Part shown: positions 11,343 through 23,034 of the stretch, piece by piece
Numbering within the stretch: position 1 is the first letter of the stretch
How the letters are laid out: every line of letters starts with the position of its first letter
DNA from: Pseudevernia furfuracea
Lineage: Eukaryota; Ascomycota; Lecanoromycetes; Lecanorales; Parmeliaceae
DNA: 64,000 bases
Direction of reading: 5' to 3'
Assembly (NCBI GenBank): GCA_022315425.1
Contig: JAIUPT010000029.1
Location: 558,001 to 622,000 of the forward strand
Program-made: the position numbers and the translations under genes
The notes under the pieces: model-generated
Seen by the model: only the letters and a program-made list of their open reading frames with translations
What the model was told of the DNA's origin: nothing
Databases searched by the model: none

Positions 11343-13353
11343 TCACTGTTCGATATGGCTCGTTCCACCAACGTCTTGCAGCTCAATTCCACTGCCCTGT
11401 TGCTCTGCCACAAGAGGTGCTTGCCCCTTACCTCTTCTAGCCCCAAACCGTTGATCTCCTTCTTCATACCTCTGCTTGAAACGTAGATACGTTGGCGGTC
11501 TTGGCCTAAGAAGCACAACAACCCAGTTCATGAAGGTACTGACTTGGGTAAATGGTCGATGCCGATCATTCTTGAGAAACTTGTGAGAGTTCAGATACTC
11601 TCTGGTAGTCTCCCCTCGCGCAATCAACCACAAATGATAGCCCCAGAGGCAAGCAGGGTAAGGCGTGGCCAGCAGGCCATATATGAACATGGCGAACGGT
11701 ACCCTCCATTTGTGGATAGAATCACTGAATGAAATTCTTTGTTCCGTCTGATATCGCAAGCAGTGTCCGAGGCTGGCGAAAGTGAGGAAGATACCGAGGA
11801 GGGTACCAGAGCTCACAAAGGTAAAGAAATACCGATAATTTCTTCGCCCGACGCAACTATTGATCCATACACAATGATGATCCTGTGTTTCTATACAGCT
11901 GTCACATACTCGGCAATGGTGACATCGCGGCGGCCTCCAAATATTACACGTCTTACAGTACTTAGTGGGAACGTCCATGGCGCCATTTGGGGTTCCGGCC
12001 GACTTTATCGTAGTCCACTGTGTTGTTGGTGGCCCCAACGTGAGTGGGTCGTCAGAGTTCTCAGGGGGCGGTAAGGGATGGAGGTTTCGAGGCAAAATCT
12101 TGTAGCTGTCAGAGAAAGCTTCTTAAGAGAGCCATTAATGCTCACCCCAGGGTCTGTCACGGATGCATGTACAAAGGACGAAATGCAAATGAAGAAGAGA
12201 TACGCAAAGAAAAAAGGTACTGCCGGTGAGACATGTTGTGAGAGATACGGTCCTCTAAGCCATCATCAGCGAAATCATGGAAAGGACAGGGCATAAAGTA
12301 TACTTACGAATATACAAGGAAAAGAATGGTCGGTAACACCACAATGAGGCCGCTCGCTATATTGATAGGTCTATCTCTAGCATTCTGCAACCTTCCTCCC
12401 CAGCAAAAGACCGTGTTCCCAGAAAAGTATTGGTAGTTGACGCCGGCTGTACGAGCAGATTCCTGTAGCTGTTTTGCAAATACTGGAGAATTGTTTGACG
12501 ACGAGAGACGTTCGTGGCCTTGCGTTTCATTTCGCGTATTTGCAGCTCGGTGGAAATTGGCTCGAAAGGATTTGGGTGATCCATTGCCTTGCTGATCAAT
12601 GTCTAACCGTATCGGTCTTGGATGTGGTGAGCGACTTTGAAGTGGTCTTTCACTCTTTCCCATGTTTCGAAGCGTTGCATCCTCGGTGGGAGTCGCACTG
12701 ACCGTAAGTCCGTCGTCTTGATCCGTAAACTCCGTTCCTCTTGACTGCGGAGGTATGTCGTTATTATGTTGAATTTGAGGGTCTTGCTGCGGCGCCGCAT
12801 CTGAGACCAGACTTTGCCTATCCGTGTTGGTACCTGCCTCGCTGGATCCATCTAAGCTGGCTGAAGGCTGTCCTGCTCTTGTCGGACGGAACCTTCGTTG
12901 AGCTTGCAAACGTTGTGAGCTCATAGGTCGAAAGAAAGCATGTGAGGCTAATGAGGGTACGTGTGTTCGACTTGTCCGACTAGTGGCGCTAGGAGGCCTG
13001 CTTGAGTTCGTCATGGAACCTCCAGGTCCTCCAAAGTTTCCACCCGTTCTCCACGAAGCTATTGTAATAGGCGAACCCATACCTCTTCGAGATGGAGGTG
13101 CCCGCGTTGAAGGACGAGTCTGCGATGACATGGCCGAGCTTGGGCGAGTTGGATCGATCGAAGCCGCTGTAGTTGGCCTACCACCAGTGGCTTGCCCTTC
13201 TTTTTGGAATTCATCGCCATCTTCCGAAGCAATGTCTGTCATGCGAGACGAGATGAAACTGGGGGCTTGCTGGGAGCCTGAAGTTGGCAGTGGGCTCGGG
13301 AAAGAAGGATTGTCTGGAGTCCGGGGATAAGTGGGCGAAAGAGAGGGCTCCAT
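11343..13353 (-). CDS. ERF2: DHHC palmitoyltransferase ERF2
   Basis: Minus exons 13353-12308, 12254-12146 and 12098-11343 give 636 aa. The first about 300 residues are a disordered S/P/R-rich region typical of filamentous-fungal Erf2. NYQYFSGNTVFCWGGRLQN leads into the first membrane segment. The small middle exon encodes the end of TM1, then SPAVPFFFAYLFFICISSF (TM2) and VHASVTDPG. Exon 3 begins ILPRNLHPLPPPEN and holds the zinc-binding DHHC-CRD with KYCKTCNIWRPPR and the catalytic DHHC at about 458-461, then YRYF and two more TM segments. Erf2 palmitoylates Ras-type proteins at the ER with partner Erf4; no Erf4 gene is seen here. The exon 3 acceptor is AAG preceding ATT, fixed by reading phase. 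Confidence 0.9.
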
Positions 13354-13889
13354 TGTGATTGACAGAATTAGCTATGGGAAAGCGGTCTTGGGGAGTTCAT
13401 TTGGGGCCAACAGAGCACGTCCAAGTGCGGAGGGGAGCCACATGGAACATCGATTCAGGAATGGGGAATTGGACGTAAGATTCGAATGTCAGCGGCAAAG
13501 GGCAGAATGGAATAGAATAGAATTGAGGCAGAATGAGATTAAGAAATTGGACGGCTGTAACAGAACCAGGCTGAAAGGAGGACTTAATAGAGTACAGTAT
13601 GGAGATGATATATGCGAGCAAGCTGTAAGCCGCTCAATTTCGATTTAAACATGACCAATGGTCATTTCATCGTCGCAAGCAAGCGCCTGTCATTTGTCAG
13701 AAGAGCTGCTGCATTAGCGGCCTTACTCTAGCGGCCGCCTTTATGCCCTAGCGCGTCTTTGTCTTGGTGATCTCCTGTGAGTTTGTAACGTCATTCCAGT
13801 GTCCACTGCAACACAACAGCTATTTACCTTACGACACCTCTGTTAATCAATAATACTTGTACTCACCAGAAGGGTTCAGGCTTTGCACC
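13354..13889. promoter_or_regulatory. Divergent promoter region, ERF2 / small TM protein
   Basis: 536 bp between the start of ERF2 on the minus strand and the ATG of the next plus-strand gene. It includes two copies of GCGGCC-type sequence near 13,715-13,740. No other signal can be asserted. Confidence 0.4.
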
Positions 13890-14464
13890 ATGTCAGCGGT
13901 AGCAGGACGTATGGCCGGTAAGGCGGGCCAGGCCGCCGGTAAAATTGCTTCGAAAGCCAATGAAGCCGGTAGCGGGAAAGGAAAAGACAGTGCGTTGCAA
14001 AAGGGAGCAAAGAGGGATCCTGAATTATACGTACGCAAGGATGTGTCAATGTTTGACTGAGCCTTGGCTGATACTCGTGGCAGATCCTCCTCACAATCAT
14101 GACCGGTGCGTTTGGCATGGCTGGTTATCATTTCGGACGCAAACCCACTTCATCTTCATCCGAAGCCCCAGTTAGCATGGCAGAAGGAACTATGCCTTGG
14201 CAAACCACTGCAAAGGGTGACGGCGCCGATGAGCATTTCAAATACCAGTATCATCCGGGTGGAGACAGGAACAAAACGCCCAAGGACGCGCCAAGCGCGC
14301 TACACAGCGTCATTGTGCCCAACGTGACTTTGCCAAAGGTTCGTACTTGAGCGTCAATACCCAGTCGAGGATTTGAAAAGGTTCGTACGGCTAGAAAAAC
14401 GTACTAATACAGTGTACAGAAATTGCACGATCAATACAACAAATATGGCAAAGATGGTTTCTAG
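13890..14464 (+). CDS. Small single-membrane-span conserved fungal protein, possibly mitochondrial
   Basis: Exons 13890-14030, 14084-14338 and 14420-14464 give 146 aa. The second intron has a TACTAAT branch point and GTACAG acceptor; leaving it out would end the protein at VRT. The N-terminus is a basic, Ala/Gly/Lys-rich helix (MAGKAGQAAGKIASKANEAG) that could act as a mitochondrial presequence. It is followed by RDPELY and one hydrophobic segment (ILLTIMTGAFGMAGYHFG), then a soluble tail ending VIVPNVTLPK and KYGKDGF. The layout fits a supernumerary subunit or assembly protein of an inner-membrane complex, but I cannot assign it to a named family, so that is inference only. Confidence 0.75.
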
Positions 14465-15024
14465 AGGTGTTGAGCATCAAGCGTCACCAGGGAAGTTCTG
14501 GGTGTTGACAGGATGTACATGAAAGAGACAATCGGTTCTGTGATTGCGGCATTAACGAAAACCCAACAATAGAACGAATTCTAGCTCCTTGAGCCGTTCG
14601 AATATTCTTTCCCGAGTAATCAAATTCGAGTCGATATTCCCCGGCTGGAACGTGTCTGGGCGAATATCGAGCTATGGCAAGTCTAACAGTGTTTCGGCAG
14701 CACATTGGAGTCTTAGCTTCGGTCAAGTTATAGATACTTTAGATATTTGCAGTGAGGCGACATTCTGGATTTGCGGTGAAAACTTCCAAGCCTACATATG
14801 TCATTGCAATCCGTCAATTTGATACGGAAAGAGACGACACGGATCCAAAGGTGTAATTTAAGCCGCGCGGCCAAAGCTAGTGTCAGCTATCTGGTCAGCT
14901 TGCCTACGCTTCACATTGAACAAATACTACTTTTACAGCAAGAGTTTTTAGTACACCGACGTCAGACTCATGCTGCTTTCCCTTTCGATAAAATACATAG
15001 CATTACAGGATCCTACTCAACGGT
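14465..15024. other. Convergent intergenic spacer
   Basis: 560 bp between two converging genes. Open frames here (for example 14,484-14,726 minus and 14,798-15,349 plus) show no family features; the latter is antisense to the Pmt tail. No feature supported. Confidence 0.4.
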
Positions 15025-18000
15025 TCATTTGGTGGCCGAAGTAGCTTCACTCCCTTCGCTTGCTGGCTTCGGTTTTCCGCCGTCGTTCTTTTTCACCGAC
15101 TTCTCCTTTGCAATATCATCCTCTGGACTTGCTGTAGCCGGAAGTTCTCTCCCATCATTCTCCGGGTCATCAGCTGCAGTCTCAGGCTCACGATCCGCGG
15201 GATGCGGTGGCGCCGTCCCAGCAGAACTGTCCGGTATCTCGTTGCCGTCAGCATCGATCATTCGTGTTTTGGTTTCGTATCGGGTCTGGAAGTCTACTTT
15301 GCCTGCCAGGGCGGCGACCTGTTCTTCGTTTAATAGATTACCGTCCTGATCTCTGTACTCAACTTTCTCTTCTCGGCGTACAGAGGCTTCTTCTACCGCA
15401 GGTTGTGGCGTGACATTTTCTGCAGGTGGTGCCTGTTGTTGCCCGCCTGGGGGAAGCACCGCTGGAGCGTCTGTCGGCTGGATATTGCTGCTGGGCTGGA
15501 CAATATCGTACTGGTTGAACTAACAGGATTCATCAGCCATAGTCAACATGATGTAAATTAGGGACAGGGATTCTTACATCGGTATGAAACGCACTACAGT
15601 CAAAGTCCCAAGTCTCAAAGAGCTTGACTTGTTGACAAGAGCTTTGAGTCCAGGGGTTTCCGTACGACAGGGGTGCATAAAATGTGAATGCAACGATGCT
15701 CATGGCCAAGAAAGCCGCAACACCGGTTCTGCCAATGGCAGGAGTGTCCTTGACTCCGAATGGGCCTCCTGCCCTGTTCGCTGCGAAATCGTAGACCTGA
15801 CACATTGTAATGATGGCGAAATAAAGTGCCGGGAAGTAATGATGGAGAAAGAGTTGACGTTGCATTAGATAGAAGGGGAAGTAGTGAAATGCCCAGCCCA
15901 AAACGGAAGTACCAATCTCGTAATCAAAGCGTTTGAAGTTGACGCTGTCGTAATCTTGATATCCTCGTTGCCAGCGGAGAATGGATAATCCTTTGAAAGC
16001 GAAATAGATACCGACGGCAATCGTTGACGACCACCAAATGATAGGGTTACCAATGAGGTAGATCTGACGATGGTCCTTACCCCAGAAATTGATACCTCGG
16101 CGCAGTATTGGCCAGGACGGTGGCCTCGAGTCCCAGGCGTGAGATTCGACTAGGCCAGCGTTCGTTGTCCACATCACTTTTTGGAGTTCCCAGAACTTCC
16201 CTAGGAAACCGGGATTCTTGTAATTGACCTTCTCTGCGTCCGCACCCAGCTTAGGATGTTCGTTCTGCTCAACATACCAAATACTGTTTGGAAGCGTGCC
16301 TTGCTTGGCACAAGTAACTTCCTGTTGATCGAATCCCCAGTCTGGCAGCTTGACCTTGTGGGAGAACAGAGAACAGCCAGTCATGATATGGACAAGCTTG
16401 AATTTGGTTTCGATAGTGCGAACCTGCTCTTTGGCCAAAGCGCCATCGGACATCCACTTGACGATCTCGACTCTAAAGAGATCGTTGGCGTCCCCTTCGA
16501 AGCCTTCATATCCGTAGGCAGAGACTTCGTTTTGCCATTCCGCCTCACTGACAGGAGGGCGCACGTCGTGTGAGTGCAACCGTCGGTCTGTAATCACGTG
16601 ATATAGGCGAACAACGCTTCCATCAACAAGAGGCACAGGGTCAATCGTATCCCAGGCTTTGACGCCTTTGATTTCTTCTCCATCCAGACCGAGGGGTTGC
16701 GTCTGGTTTTCAAGCAGCCAAGCGTTGTTCTCATCCTTGTGTGGATAAAGAGTGATCTGCTGCTGTTTACTACCAGTGGGATACATGTGATTATGTGAAT
16801 GCAGATACCCTCCATGAGTGTTGTGGTGGCGTATGCTAACTCGGCTGCCCATAATCACGTCCACAGGTACGTCCTGCATTGCTTTGGAGTTCAAAGTGGC
16901 CTGGAATTCTGATGACATGAACCCGTCGCCCTCGCCTGGATTGACAAGGCAGAGGAAGTGGATACCGAACAGTGCCACGTAGAAAGTCACGGGAATGACG
17001 ATCAAACAGAAGACCCGGGCTAAGAAGTGCTTGAACCACAATCTCTGTCCAGAGCTTTTAGCCTTTATCCAAAGAGTAAAGAACACGTAGTGGTAGTCTT
17101 ACCGGTGTAACGGTTTTGGCATCCCCAATTAGAACCCACAGTTGCACAATGGTCAAGCTCCCAACCCAAGCGATTGTGAAAAGTCCTACCCATTTCACGC
17201 TTACCGTGGCGCCAAGCCCGAGACCTGTCGCAACGAGCCAAAACCACCAGCTAGGATCGAAAGCTTTGGAAGGCCCTTGTTCGTGCTGATTTGTGAAGCA
17301 AGTCCATGCCAGAGCAGTGAATGCAGTGAAAACGATCAATGGCGAATCGAGGAGGATCAGGCGGGATTGGGTGAGTAGCCCATTCTCTAAAGTTTTATCA
17401 GCGCCTGAAAATTGAGTGCCGTTGAACAGTCATACCAAAGATGATCATTCCTGCACCCAACGTAGCAGTCATCGTTCGACACCCGGCAGCCTTCAATGTC
17501 AAGAAGATCATAGGGACAGTCATGACACCCATAATGGCCGGCAATAACCTCATCGCCACATACGGAACACCAGGCTCGAGATAATCTTTTCCGATATCCT
17601 TAAAATCAAATTCTCCATCAAAGCCAGCCAACCAGCCCGCGAGTGTCAAGAGTAACTTCGCCAGCGGTGGGTGGACGTCCATGAAGAATTTTCCTTTAAT
17701 GTACTTTGACGCAAAGCCCCCAAAGCTGCGATTCAATTAGTTCTACAGATTCATGGCTGGTAAAGGGCGGCATTGACAACATACTGAACCTCGTCAAAAA
17801 CAACACTGCTGGGTTGGTATATTCTAAAGAGACGCACAACTGCCGCAATGACTGTGAGAACGCCCAAGAGCTGCAGATCTGAGGCTGGTAGCATGAAGAT
17901 GTCATTGTCAGTGACCCCGTGGGAGCTGTAATCGGTGGGCTTCGCTTTTGCTGACTTGGCTGTGCCATTGGGAGTTTGAGTGATCTGCTTATCCTCAGGG

Positions 18001-18029
18001 CGAGAGCGGGATGGACTTTTTGGAGCCAT
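15025..18029 (-). CDS. PMT2: Dolichyl-phosphate-mannose protein O-mannosyltransferase, PMT2 type
   Basis: Minus exons 18029-17785, 17725-17436, 17404-17103, 17044-15578 and 15519-15025 give 932 aa. It is an ER multi-spanning GT39 enzyme that transfers mannose from dolichyl-phosphate-mannose to Ser/Thr of secretory proteins. The first luminal loop has VVFDEVHFGGFASKYIKG with the catalytic D-E pair, then FFMDVHPPLAKLL. The central luminal MIR region holds GGYLHSHNHMYPTGSKQQQI and later repeats, followed by a C-terminal bundle of hydrophobic segments ending WDFDCSAFHTD. Exon 5 adds a 165-residue charged, Pro/Glu-rich tail containing EYRDQDGNLLNEEQVAALAG. Assignment to the PMT2 subfamily is from memory of MIR and C-terminal patterns; PMT family membership itself is firm. 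Confidence 0.9.
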
Positions 18030-18620
18030 GACAGTGGACGTAAGTGCCTTGTACTTTAAGCCGCGGTTGTATGCGAAACTTTTATGCGCAGGTCAAGTAA
18101 CAAACGTAGAGCTAGCCTCTTGTCTTCGGGGCAAAGACACAAGAAAAGTAGAAAATTGGAATCAAGGGAGTGTATGAAAGTATCAGGAGGCTCGCATGTT
18201 TGCCCTTCTAGAAGATTGACCTCTACTAAAGGCGAAATGTGCTGTGGGAAGAAAGGAAGGCTCCTCACACATACATAATTTTACAGGCCACGTCCACGAA
18301 GCTGAGCCCTAAATTACTACCCTTACCAACTCTGACATGCGCTAGTTGAAACTTTGAAACATACGGATAGCTCCAAAATATCTTACTTGTGACTTCGTCC
18401 GTTCCACTCCTTTAGAACTTATCTCCGAGCTCAAACAACAACAACAATCCACCCCTACAGTTATATTTGCTTAGCAGTCACTTCGGGAAAGCAAGCTGTC
18501 TTGGCCTCGACAAGCTGTGTAGCGCAGGAAGTGAAGTAGATTTGGGAGGATCAGAGAATGAGGAGGTGAAGCCTACCAGAAGAAGATATTAAAGTGTGAC
18601 ATCCAGGATTCTGATACTAG
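18030..18620. promoter_or_regulatory. Divergent promoter region, PMT2 / SF3A1
   Basis: 591 bp between divergent starts. Open frames inside are short and shadow each other. No specific motif was identified. Confidence 0.4.
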
Positions 18621-20313
18621 ATGGCTCCCTCAGCGACCGCCATTGATAGTCCGGCAACCCCTGCGCTTCCAGATGAAGTGAACAAGCCACCTGCAGGAGT
18701 CGTCCTGCCGCCAAGAGACATCCGGGCTATCGTTGAGAAGACCGCTGGGTATGTCGCGCGAAATGGGCCCGCTTTCGAGGACCGTATCCGAGAGAAGGAA
18801 AAACACAATCCAAAGTTCTCTTTTTTGAGTGCCAAGGATGCATACTACCCCTTTTACGCATGGCGGCTAGAAGAGGTCAGGGAGGGGAGGGGTACGGCGG
18901 TGTCAGCAGGCAGAGCTGGCGAGGCCGTTCCGGCTCAAGAACCAGAAAAACCCAAGGGTCCAGCAGCGCCGCCAGACTTTCACTTCTCTGCCCGAATGCC
19001 AAATATCAGTGCTCAGGATCTTGACGTTGTCCGCTTGACGGCGCTTTTCGTGGCTAAAAACGGGCGATCATTTATGACTACATTATCGCAGAAAGAATCG
19101 AGGAACTACCAATTCGACTTTCTACGACCCCAACACTCCCTCTACCAATTCTTCAGCCGACTGGTGGACCAGTATACATTATTGTTGCAGTCCGCCAGTG
19201 CGGACGGAGAGAAAGCCAACAAAGCTCGGATGCTTGATCTGGAACATAACGCAAACGATAAATTTAACATTCTTGGGCGAGCGAAGCAACGAGCAGAATG
19301 GGTGAAATTTCAGGAAGAGCAGAAGCAAAAGAAAGAAGAAGAGGCAGAAAAGGAGAAATTAGAGTACGCTCAAATCGATTGGCATGACTTTGTGGTAGTC
19401 GAGACAGTTCTCTTCGAAGATGCAGACGAACAAGCAGACCTCCCTCCTCCCACATCTCTCAATGACCTCCAATCTGCCTCTTTGGAGCAAAAAGGAGCCA
19501 TGTCATTACAACCACACGATCGCCGCATCGAGGAAGCTATGCCCACGGATGAGGACTACAGCCTTTTCTACAATCAACAACAAACCCAGCAGCACCAACA
19601 ACAATCTTATGCCATGCCACCACCAGCTTTTAATCCTTACGAAACACAACAACCGCAGGCCATGGACTATCAGTTCACGGCCCCCACCCCTGTATCAGCA
19701 TACCAAGATGATGAAGAACGTGCCATCGCCGAACGAACGCAAGCCCGAGAAGCTGCTCAAGCAGCACAGGCAGCAGCTAAAGGTGGCGCAGGCCAACCAA
19801 TGCGTATCAGGAATGATTACGTTCCACGCGCCCAAGCAAAGAGGCAAAATTTGCAGATGGCACTATGTCCAAATTGCAAGCAGCAGATTCCATATGACGA
19901 GCTGGATCACCACATGAAGGGTAAGCCTCCTGTTCTCCCGTCCCTGCGTTCTCATTTTCCTTTTCTATGCGTTCTCAAGAACAGATACGAACAAATACCA
20001 ACGAAATTGTACAGTCGAACTCCTCGACCCTCGCTGGAAGGAGCAACGTCAAAAATCCGATCTCCGCGCCTCGACAACCAATCTTTCAACTTCCGATGTA
20101 AAGGCCAACCTCAAGCGCCTCGCTTCGCAACGCAGTGATGTCTTCGATGGCGTGACTGGCCAGCCAATCATCAGCGAAGAGGAAGCTGCGAGGAGGAAGA
20201 AGGCAGCTCTGAGCTATGACGGGCAACTGGATAAGGGCAAAGAAATGGAGAGGATGCAGGCTATGAACATTGGGGAGCAAATTCGGCGCATCCACGAGAA
20301 AAACAAAGCATAG
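18621..20313 (+). CDS. SF3A1: Splicing factor 3A subunit 1 (SF3A1/Prp21, SURP domains)
   Basis: Exons 18621-19920 and 20015-20313 give 532 aa. Two SURP (SWAP) domains are visible: residues about 35-85 (IVEKTAGYVARNGPAFEDRI, then FSFL and DAYYPFY) and about 135-190 (VVRLTALFVAKNGRSFMTTL, then YQFDFLRPQHSLYQFF). A charged helix (RAEWVKFQEEQKQKKEEEAE) and IDWHDFVVVETVLFED follow, then a glutamine/proline-rich linker. CPNCKQQIPYDELDHHMK spans the single 94-bp intron and continues as VELLDPRWKEQR, DVFDGVTGQPIISEEEAARR and IRRIHEKNKA. In U2 snRNP the SF3A complex helps branch-site recognition. The C-terminal ubiquitin-like domain of animal SF3A1 is absent. Confidence 0.93.
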
Positions 20314-20835
20314 ATATCGTGACACATCGATGGCGGCTGCAACCTTCAGGGGCTTGCTAAAAGACAGGGCAAACAATTTAGTCATAGTCAAGACTTTAAA
20401 GCCGTCTTCATGCATGCTGGAGCTCTCTCTGCCTCTGCTTCACCTCGAGATCGAAGCGTTGATAAGTCCAATGGTAATCATTTCCAGCTTGGTCGTCTAT
20501 GAAAAATACATTAACGCTTCAGATTATGATTACAGTCAGAGCTTCATGCCTCGTTGCTCCATGATGCTGATACTGATGCCTTGCCATTGCACCTGCACTT
20601 TTACCCACGGGCACCGTTTCTCATCTAACGCCGTCTGCTGGAGTCTTCCCGACACCGTCATATTGGCAAGGGAAATTTTATCGTCACCCGCTGAGAAATC
20701 GGCCCCACTCTGTTGGGAAAGCCGATACAATGATCCAAGAAAATTAGACCTCGAAAAGTATGTCGTGAAAATATTATGCCTATGTTCATGAACATAAAAC
20801 GCGTACACCGCGAACAGGAAAATCCGGCATGCCTT
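20314..20835. other. Convergent intergenic spacer
   Basis: About 520 bp between the SF3A1 stop and the stop of the minus-strand SEC2-type gene. The open frames that cross it have no recognisable content. Confidence 0.4.
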
Positions 20836-23034
20836 TCAAAAGTCGAAAGAGCCAGGAATAGTACCCGATGTACTTCTCTCGTGCTGAGCCGTGCTCACAG
20901 ACGACTCCGGTGCTTGAGGCCTGACTGCTGGAGACGGCGATCTATCTTTGACAGGTGATCTGCTCTTCTTGGAATCCTGCAGGCTCGTTTGAAGCTGTCT
21001 GGAAGCTCCATCTTCCGTTGTACCCCTTTCAAACATTGCTGCCCTCCTCGCAACAGATCCTCTACCGGTACTTTCTGTACGACTCGAACCTCGTGGGCGT
21101 GTCGGTGTCCTGCTCAAAGAGGGACGAATACCGTTTGATTGGACTGGATCGTTTCCGTCGATCTGTAAGCTAGGCGTTATATCCTTGGGTGGCGGAATAG
21201 CCTGCTCCGAGTGTGGATTCTGTACTAAAGATGAGGGAGAAGTAGGTTTGGTGTCCGCCAGCGTGGGTAATGATTGCTCAAGTTTCGTCTCTTGCACCAG
21301 ATGTGATGGTTTCTCCGGCCTGGTATCTTGACTGCTCAAGCTCGTCTGCGAGTCCTCGAAATTAGGGCTTGACTTGTCGTCTTCTGTTGAGCTCCGGGGA
21401 GTATCTTCTCGGGCACGCAGAAAGGCTGGTACGACACCACCACCAATTCTCGACCAGAACATTCGCTCGCGGAGTCGTACGCTCTCTTCCCAGGCAATGG
21501 CTTCTGCTTGCGCTCCGTCTGTTCGCCAATAGCCATCCTTTATCATTCTCAAAAAACCGAGAAAGTCGCATGTTGCCCGCACGCGGGTGAGGCAATACTT
21601 GCATAAAGGATAACGTTGCGCACTTTCGCTTTCGCTTGTCCGGAAACGATGTGTTCTGGCTTGCTTCTCGCCTCGCCCCTGTTCCCCGCAGAGAGAACAC
21701 GGAGGATGATATAGTCTTGCCGCTGGTGGAGTCGGTTCAACTATAAGTTTCCCCTCACACATGCTGTTGATGACGGTTCGTCTGGCAAGCCAAGACAAAC
21801 CTGGCGATAAGTCCAGACGTAGCGTAGGCTCAATATCTTCGGTAAGAGCACGCTTGTAGAAAGGGGTCTCTTTGAGTGGCGTCCCGCTGACTGGTGCATC
21901 ACGAGAAGAGAAGCTGGAGTTGGTAGAGGCTGGCAGATTGGGAGTGCCTGGGGAAGAGTGGTGGACATTGGATGCAGAGAGAGATGACGTTGAGCCGTTC
22001 GATGGCATACGGTCAGGAATTTGAGAATGCTCGCGGTTGGTCAGATTGCCTAAGCCCAATCCATTCAGACCACTATAGTTGCCGCTTGTGACGCGGCTTG
22101 AAGGCTGAGATTTCCGAGACATTTCGAGAAGTGCATGAAAGTCCTCATATGCTTGCAGATCAAGTCGTAAGACAGGTTGTAATAGATGCGTAAAGCTCGT
22201 GGGAGGCGCCGGCGGAATCTCGTCGCTTCCGGGGGTAGTGGGTGAGAGGTTCAGGGCGTCGAAAATTTTACTCATGTGATCTTGGTTGTCAGGGGCCGGA
22301 GTCGATGGTGCAGTCGAGGCGTTGGTGCTTGCCTCCAAGTCAGTACGATGGACCGTCATATCCTGCATAGCTATCTTCAGTTCCGCGAGCTGTTCTTGAT
22401 GTGATGCAAGAAGGAGCTCGGCGTCGTTCAACTGGGCCTGGAGCTGTTCATTTCGTCGCTCGAGAGGCTCTTTCTCTTTACGAGCGTCTTTTCGTGCAGC
22501 TGAAACCATCTATCCAATCTCAGTAATGATGCAATCGAGCAACAGGGAGCCCTAGCCTACCTGATTGGCTTCCTCGAACAATGCGGTCGTCAAAGTCTCC
22601 AACTCCTGTTCGATGCCCATCTTGTCATTTTCAGCCTTGACTCTTTGCCTTCTCTCATCGGCCAGACTTGTCTTTAGCCTCAGAATTTCGGCCTCTACAT
22701 CAGTTTGCCGGACGATAATTCCATTGGTTACTAAGGATTTGTGTTCTTGGACCAAAGGTTCAAGCTGTCGTACACGCTCTTGGGCTGACTCCAATTCATG
22801 GCGCGTGGCATTGAGGCTATCCTCTAGGTCTGTTTGGTGATTGATGGCGTGTATGAGCTTATTACTTAGCGCAGCAACCTCGTTGCTCAGCTCTGGATGA
22901 TGTGGTGACGTTGAATTGCTCCTCGAGAGCTCCCAAGAGGCAAGAGGGCTTCGGGGATCGGGAAGGGTGCTGAGGGTCTCCTCGGATTGCGACTGTTGGA
23001 CTGGTAGCCCCGGCGCCGATGCAACGGTCGCCAT
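20836..23034 (-). CDS. SEC2: SEC2-type Rab guanine nucleotide exchange factor
   Basis: Minus exons 23034-22561 and 22509-20836 give 715 aa. Residues about 45-210 are a long coiled coil that crosses the intron: ELSNEVAALSNKLIHAIN, then LTTALFEEANQ joined to MVSAARKDARKEKEPLERR. This is the Sec2 GEF coiled coil that exchanges GDP on Sec4/Rab8-type GTPases on secretory vesicles. A second conserved block around LRLDLSPGLSWLARRTVINS leads into a cysteine-containing segment (CSLCGEQ, CKYCLTRVRATCDFLGFLRM) with KDGYWRTDGAQAEAIAWEES, known in fungal Sec2-like proteins. The rest is disordered. The intron is 51 bp and joins in phase 0. Sec2 acts in polarised growth, which fits hyphae. An alternative reading as a GYP/Rabin-like protein would not change the GEF call. 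Confidence 0.85.
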
